Shown here in pieces: positions 57,352 to 64,000 of a stretch of 64,000 nt of DNA. This stretch comes from Anastrepha obliqua (lineage: Eukaryota; Arthropoda; Insecta; Diptera; Tephritidae): the NCBI RefSeq assembly GCF_027943255.1, contig NC_072893.1, forward strand, positions 123,565,784 to 123,629,783, given 5' to 3'. The notes beneath the pieces are model-generated. The model was not told the origin of the DNA. It saw nothing but the letters and a program-made list of their open reading frames with translations, and made no database searches. Made by a program: the position numbers and the translations under genes. Within the stretch, counting starts at the first letter, position 1. The number at the start of each line of letters is the position of its first letter.

Positions 57352-58740
57352 GTTTTTGTGTGAGTTTACAAGTGTAGCTTTAAATTATTCTAGTTATCAG
57401 CTGAGTTGGGGTTGGTCGTTTGAGCCGTCTGGAGTTTGCCTTTTCTGCTGTTGGGAGTTGTCGCATGCCAGTATTTGTATGGTTCATTAAACGGGCTATA
57501 AGATTTGTGCTGCGTTTGCGGATGATTTCTGCTACTGTATCGATGTGGAGGTCGCGATGAATAACTTCGTTTGGGACGTACTAAGGTGGTTATAGTTCTG
57601 AGTATTTTTGATTGTAGTCGTTGAATAATGTCAATGTTACTTTTACTTGCAGTTCCCCAGATTTCTATGCCATATGCCCAGATTGGCACAATCACAGTTT
57701 TGTATATAAGGGTTCTGTTCAGCAATGACAGTTTCGAGCGCCTGCCAAATAGACAGTACAGTTGTCGGAATCTGTTTTTTACCTCATTTCTTTTCAACGT
57801 GATATGTTCTTTCCAGAGAATTTTAGAGTCAATAGTCATTCCAAGGTACCTTGCTTTGGTGTGTATCGGGATTTGTGAATTGTTTATTGTCAGATTCTTG
57901 TGCCCTACTTTCTTGTTAGAATAAACTACATTAATTGTTTTGCCACTATTGATTTGCATACCCCGAGCATTAAACCATGTTAGTGTTTGTTCAAAATCTG
58001 TTGTAACTTGTTTGTTGCTACTTCTAAGGTTTTATGAGTTGACAATAGGGCGGTGTCATTTGTAAAGGTTGCTATCATGTCGATACTTGCAGGCAAGGGA
58101 ATATCAGCTGTGTACAGCACATATAGTACAGGCCCTAGGTACACTGCCCTGGGGTACACCGGATTCCATGAGTTGAATGTTACAGTATTTGTCTCTATAT
58201 TTCACGTAGAAGTATCTCTTTGCTAAATAGCTTTTCATTAATAAATAGTAGTCGAGTGGAAGATACTGTTTAAGTTTAAATATTAAACCTTTGTGCCACA
58301 CGCCGTCGAAAGCTTTCGTTACATCAAGATACACAGCAACGCATGTATATATTTCTTTTATAAATTTCTGACAATATTTTATTTGTTACTCTATGTACCT
58401 GTTTTATTGTTGAATGTTTTCTACGAAATCCGAATTGGTGTGAAGGAAATAAGTTTCGCGCCTGTAGTATGGGGTCAAGGCGGTTAAGTATAAGCTTCTC
58501 AAAAAGTTCGGATAATGATGGTAATAAACTAACTGGTCTGTATCAAGAAGCTTCAGAGGCAGTGGAAAATACTTCATTCGTAATGCTGAGTTAAATATAT
58601 TTCTTAAGTAGTGGGTGGCTTTGTCAGGAAACTCCTTTTGAATCCTTCGTGTGATTCCGTCATATCCTGGGGATTTATTTACGTCAATTTTTGCCTCAAT
58701 TGCTATTTGTAAGACAATAAAAAAATAAGTTAATAAATAA
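57352..58740 (-). mobile_element. Jockey-clade LINE, reverse transcriptase remnant
   Basis: Minus strand, in order: PGYDGITR-like text (about 58660), LDVTKAFDGVWHKGLIFKL (motif A, Asp present), SGVPQGSV (motif B), LYTADIPLP then IATFTNDTALLSTH, where FADD has become FTND, then INSGKTINVVYSNKK, YLGMTIDSKILWKEHI, RNRFRQLY-type thumb and VPIWAYGIEIWGTASKSNID. Stops and frameshifts separate the blocks. No poly-A tail or target duplication is evident at 57352. Confidence 0.85.
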
Positions 58741-60359
58741 ATAAATACATTTGATATTTACAAAAATTTAGTTTTCCTTTTATTTTGCTAATTTTAAAAT
58801 TTAAAAAAATTTCAAGTATTACTAAAATGCAAAATTTTGACTTTTTCCGTATTTTTACCTGTTTGAAAATTTTTTGAATTATTTTAATATCCTTACGTGC
58901 CAATTTCCTTTCACACTGCGATCTTTCAGTGTTTGTTGTTTTTCGGTGTTTTCCTTTTGGCCCATCAATATTTGTTTTAGCCCTTTTAGTTTCCTCCCCT
59001 ATTTAATTATTTCATTACACTGCAGAAGTACTTTGTAATTAAAGTATTTTTTTTGTATTATAGCTATTGACAGCTAAATGGTATGTTTGCTTATACGAAA
59101 TTCGTTTTTGGTTCAACGTACAACTCTTCAAACATAAATACATACGTTCTTATGCTCTGGTATCTAGAATACGCTTATCGCTTAACATCTTTTCAGGTTT
59201 TTGTCACGATACGAAAACAAAATAAAATCTGTCACTGTCAGAAAATATCAAAAATTAGTTAATGAATTTGCTTACAACTCAACATTTGACAGCAGTTTTC
59301 CGCTAACAGTGTTGGAGAGGAACTGTAAACGTTGAACGTGTGCATGTGTATGGGCCAGTGTGTGTGTGAGATTGTGCATAATTCCAAAGTGATTGCGGTA
59401 AATGCGAGATTGTGATTGTTGTAGCGGCGCAGCACAGCTGTTCTGTGGTGAATATGGACATTGCACACAAACACCTACATACATATAAGTGTATATGTAT
59501 ATACTTATATATAATTAATGTGAAGCGCCTAGTTGGTATTGCATAGATGTAGGCGAGTGCTGGGTTGAGGCGCCTAATGCAGCGGATAGTTGCATACCAG
59601 TGCATGAATTGTAAGACAACACGAGGAGGCAGGTAGAGAAATTATCGTTTTCATTAAATTGCAGCTGAATGATAATAGAGTCTGCCGCCAAGTACACAGT
59701 AGTAGAGAAATGCCAGAAAATATAATTAAAAATAAAAATATGCACTCTGCCTGCAGGCAAATGTACGTAGGATTGTATGTTCTTATACATGATTAAGATT
59801 AATTAGTTTTAAATTACCGCCTGGTTAGTAATGACAAATTCAAACAGAATGAGTGAGAGAATAATTTTCTCAAATAGAAAAAAAAATTGAGTAGACACAT
59901 ACATATAAAATTTTTTATCTCTCTTTCAGCTAAGCGGGAACACCAACCACATCTATTCATTCGTCATAAAATGTATTGGTGTTAGTGATAGTGATATAGC
60001 GACAAACAAATGTGCCATTAATTCGATTGAATTTACACAACAATAATTGTTAATTATAAATCGATTGTTGCTGGAAGGTGTGAGGTGAGTAAACTTTGGC
60101 TTCAATTATTGCTATTAAAATTTTATTAGTTTCTTTTTTTTTGGTTTATAAATTACCTCGTTGCATGCAAGATAAATGGCTGACAGTTTCATATTTAACA
60201 TGATTACATAATTATTATACATACATATTTATTTACATAACTGACAGTTTGAACTACACCTAAACCTTCAGAGCTATATAAAATATGCAAAAAAGTTATC
60301 GACTTTAACAGCAGCGGCTCACAGTAGGGAATTATGATCTCTCTTAGCAGAATTTGATT
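58741..60359. other. Gene-free stretch, one possible exon end
   Basis: AT-rich. At about 60080-60090 AAGGTGTGAG/GTGAGTAAAC is a strong donor after a stretch of normal composition (59930-60085), compatible with a non-coding exon, not proven. 59440-59500 has TACATA repeats. Confidence 0.3.
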
Positions 60360-62300
60360 AATATTTCTGCCCTTCAAAAATGCCAAAAAAAAACACTTTA
60401 AATATTTTTCAATGCTTTATTCTTATATATAAAAAATATGTATTTATATACACATACATACATACATATGTACATATATATATGTACATATATGAAGCAT
60501 ATGCCATCGGCTGGTTTCGTTAAAAAAATGGCATAAAAACACCTGAAAATATTTTTCAATGACTTTCTTTCTATTCTTATATATAATAATAGTAAAACCA
60601 CAAGGGTAGGCCATCGATGGTGTATGTATAAAAATATCGTAAAAATAGCATGCGATATTTTTCAGTGATTTTGTTCAATTCTTTTCAGTGTTTTAGTTTT
60701 ATTCGTACCCGTACGATATGTATATAAATAAATAAAGGGTGGGCCATCAATTCTCTTCTTATTAAAAATGCCATAAAACAAAAGACTTCACAACTTTCCA
60801 ATTTTTTGTTGTAGTCTTAAATATGTAATATGTACAAAAATATATAAAGGGTGGGTCATTGGCCGTTCTCTAAAAAAATGATATTAAAAACAACTTTAAA
60901 TACCTTTCAGTGATTTTTATTTTATTTTTGTAATTATTATGTAGCCAAAATTTACACGCACAAACACAAAGGGTAGGTCACCGATTGGTTTATTCCTAAA
61001 AATGTTTTAAATATTTTTCGGTAATTTTGTTTGCTGTTTTTGCTATTTTTTAGTATTTTAGTCTTTTTCAAACACATATAGTATTAATATAAATATATAC
61101 AGGGTGGGCCATCTACTTGTGTCTTTTTATAAGTGCCATAAAACAACAGCGTTCAATACTTTTCAATGTGTTTAATTTAGTATAATTTATATAATATGTG
61201 TAAACATACATATATATAAAGGGTACGCCGTCGGTTATTTTCTTTTTAAAAAATCTCCTAACACAACAGTGTGTAATACTTTTTAATGGTTTTTGTTTTA
61301 GTTTTATATACAGAATATGTAAAAACTAATATAAAAGGTGTACCATCGACTTTATTCTTTTTAAAAATGCCATGAACAATACTTTACAATGTTTTTTGCT
61401 TTAGATTTATTTATATATTTAAAAATCATAGTATATGTGTTATGCAAAACTCTATATAAAGGGTGGGCCATCGGCTGGTTACTTTAAAAAAATGTCATTA
61501 AAAACACCTGTAAATATTTTTCAGTAATTTTTTTTCTTTTCCTATATAAACAAAATAGGGTAGGCCACTGATTGGTTTTTCACTAAAAATGCCATAGTTT
61601 TGAACAATTTTTGGAAATTTCTAACCCAAGTCGATACGATAGAAAGAAAAAATCGTGCCGATGTAATTCACGTTTTTATTCTAAGCCCCGTTTTACATTT
61701 TTGGCATCGCCTACTATCTAATGTATAATTGTACAAGTACAAAGTTCCATGTAAGTGAAGTACAATTGTTCGTATAAGAGAACAGGATTGTTTTGCAGAG
61801 TTGTATTTAGAATTCAACAATATAACATGTAAAAATCAATATAAAGGGTGAGTCATCGGCTGGTTTCTTAAAACAAATGCTATTAAAAACAACTGTAAAT
61901 ATTTTCAAGAGATTCTTGTTCTATTGCTATATATGTATTGTAATATAGCCAAAAATTTGCATGTTGATGCGTAAAGGGTAGGCCACCGAGTGGCTTATTA
62001 TTAAAAATGCTATAAAAATAGTTTCGAATATTTTTCAGTAATTTTTTTTGCTGTTTGTTTAACATTTTAGTTTTATTTTATATATATTTATAATATTTAT
62101 GTAAATATATACAGGCTGCCTCAAGAATTGGCTTAATTGTAAAAATGCCATAAAAGAGCACCATTTAATATTTTCGATTTTTTCAATAGTTTATTTATTT
62201 TATTCTTCTACATTCATATATAAAGGATGCGTTATCGGCTGGTTAAAAAAAAAGTCGTAAAAAACACCGCTTCGTATTTTTCAATAGTTTCTACTATATT
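60360..62300. repeat. Degenerate ~120-bp tandem array with higher-order order
   Basis: About 14-15 units, each opening with a variant of AAAGGGTGGGCCATC, then AAAAATGCCATAAAA, an ACA-rich bit, AATATTTTTCA.TG, a T-rich stretch and TATATA before the next unit. Unit starts: about 60494, 60602, 60734, 60846, 60968, 61101, 61218, 61333, 61458, 61554, 61843, 61973, 62113 and 62222. A non-matching segment at about 61620-61835 interrupts it. Units with GGGTAGGCC/GGGTAGGTC (60602, 60968, 61554, 61973) form one subtype. Confidence 0.85.
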
Positions 62301-64000
62301 AGAATGATTAAGTCTTCAGAAAATATTTATGAAACGAGCGCTTTTCCAGAGCCAATTCTTCAATGCGCGCTGCCAACGAAAAATTGGTTCGTATGTCTCT
62401 GTGTTACTCCGTTGATTGTAGCGTTGATAGATAAAAGTTAATAAAGGTAGATTTTAAAATTTATATTAGATTTTAGAAGATAGAAGGGAGATGATGGAGA
62501 GAAGAGATAGAGAAGATTTTAGCTAAAAGAGGGACATCGCGACCTAAAGCATTTCTTATCCTCCAGCGCCATTTTTCATCCCCTAGTGCCTCTTAAGACC
62601 CAGTACAAAAGACACCTTTTGACCAAATGTAGTCTAAAAGGTCATTAGATGTGTCATTCCTTATCCATACTGAGATCAGGTATACATTTCTTGAAGCACA
62701 TCAAGTAGCTCAAATTTAAGAATTCGAGTTTTTAACGAGAAAAGCATTACCTCTGGTTTGCCTAATTTCACATCAATACCTAAAGTTTTATTGCATGTAG
62801 ACAGGTAGTTGCCCTCCCATAAAGTTTTGCTTGCCATTTCTTTGTCACCTTTACATTTTGTCCGCCTATTTTCAAGAGGATATGGCGGCCTTATTATTCA
62901 GAAACCTCCCCTTATTTTCTTTTGGCACTGCATATGTAAATATCGTATATCGTAATCTGCAGCTGCTGTAATTTGTTTTTGTGCTGCGAAATACACTGTG
63001 CCCATTGACTGCAGATTCTAAAATATTGCTCTTATTCGGTCTGCCATTCTCCTTTTTCACTTTCTTTGCCACATTTAAATTCAACATAAATTTTATTATG
63101 AGGACGCGCTGCCTTTGTGTGTCTGTCTGTCTATTGCTTGTCGCCTTTAGTCCACTAAGTAGTCGCCAACTTATTTACACTCTGTTAAACAGTCAATTAG
63201 ACTGTCTGTTAAAAAGTTCTATTGTCATCGCTTCAATCATCATTAAAGTTTTTATTTACATGTCTCAATTTTGCTTTGTTCAGTATTACGAGAAGAGTGT
63301 TTTTTTCGAATGAAAAACAATTTTTTTTAATATATTTGTATTCTTTTGCATGCTAACGGGAATCAATTGAATTAAACTAAGGCCCAGCATGCATACTTTT
63401 AGGCGTTATAGGGTAAATGCGGCATATTTTGCTTTTTCTGTCGATTTAACTTTGTACTTCTACTTAGTTTTAATTTAAGACTTTCCGTCGGCCCCTTGCT
63501 CACTGCCTTTTGCTGCTCTCCCACCATTTCTTATCGTTATCAGCGCAGTAATTTGTTTACTTACTCCTCAAACTTCTCTTTACGCTGCAAACAGTGGTAG
63601 GAGATATGCGTAAAACTTACTTTGAACGAACAAAACTCCGGTGAATCGAGAGCACAAAAGAAAAAAAGGCACTTAGGAGCAACGCGCCGCCTGTAAGTTG
63701 TAAAAAATAAACGTAAGATTTAGATAAGGGCGCAATTCCTACTCTGATTATGGTAATAGATATTATATATTATAATGCTTACTTTTAGGTGCAGATACAT
63801 GATTTTATTATTAAAAATGCCAACACTGATTATTCTTGCGCTGCAAAGTCTATACAATTTTTAAAAGATAACTTTGAATGACACAATTGTAGCATACTTT
63901 TAGGCGCTAAAATATATGAACAGTAGCGGCTACAAAAAAAAAAAAAATTTATGAAATTTATATGAATAAAGTTAACGCGCTGCTAATAGCTATAGTAGCA
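62301..64000. other. Gene-free stretch
   Basis: No gene, RNA or strong repeat is recognised. Short frames around 62872-63313 are opposite-strand shadows of each other without domain support. Confidence 0.4.

Noticed and set aside
60360..62300. CRISPR-like regular repeat
   Set aside because: Units are ~120 bp, diverged and without unique spacers; this is an animal genome.

Overview
This is nuclear DNA of a higher fly. The two conserved genes have dipteran-style short introns with GT/AG borders, the third gene is a glutamine-rich secreted protein, and the rest is packed with insect transposon families (mariner, Tc1, jockey-type and RNase H-bearing non-LTR elements, a tRNA-derived SINE, MITEs). 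A tephritid fruit fly is the best guess from the repeat flavour, but that is inference; no species was identified.

Layout. 1-3.8 kb: old retroelement debris. 3825-5894 (-): large exon of a Gln-rich secreted protein with spaced GYxYxxP motifs. 5.9-20.3 kb: gene-free, with two T-rich TTTTA-type blocks (6.8-9.1 and 17.1-18.8 kb) that host retroelement fragments, a jockey-like LINE copy, and two internally deleted mariners with good inverted repeats (13626-14443, 15803-16825). 20289-22847 (+): three-exon FAD synthase. 22905-23108: hAT-like MITE with a perfect 8-bp target duplication. 23.7-27.4 kb: RNase H LINE with a nested short repeat, a tRNA-SINE, a nearly intact Tc1 element, and two more short repeats. 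27815-32776 (+): six-exon COQ8/ADCK3 atypical kinase for coenzyme Q synthesis, with a 2.45-kb intron filled by a jockey-like LINE. 33-36.5 kb: small inverted-repeat elements and TATG/TACA microsatellites. 36.5-40.3 kb: A-rich block with an RNase H LINE and a second SINE. 40.5-55.7 kb: no gene recognised; LINE scraps, a mariner on the minus strand, a 126-bp repeat pair, a decayed 66-bp coding minisatellite and an A/T-rich 120-bp repeat. 55.8-58.7 kb: a broken Cys-rich, transposase-like gene truncated by a minus-strand LINE. 60.36-62.3 kb: a degenerate ~120-bp tandem array with an apparent three-unit higher-order order. The remainder looks like intergenic DNA or the interior of a long intron.

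The two enzyme genes are both mitochondria- or flavin-linked housekeeping genes (FAD supply; CoQ synthesis) on the same strand. Nothing in the sequence shows co-regulation. The most interesting non-genic observation is a ~110-bp hairpin repeat that appears to share its 3' end (GCTGCTACAACAACAAC-like) with the jockey-like LINE present in the same window, as expected of a SINE mobilised by that LINE. The tandem array with A-B-C order and the unassigned element at 55.8 kb come next.
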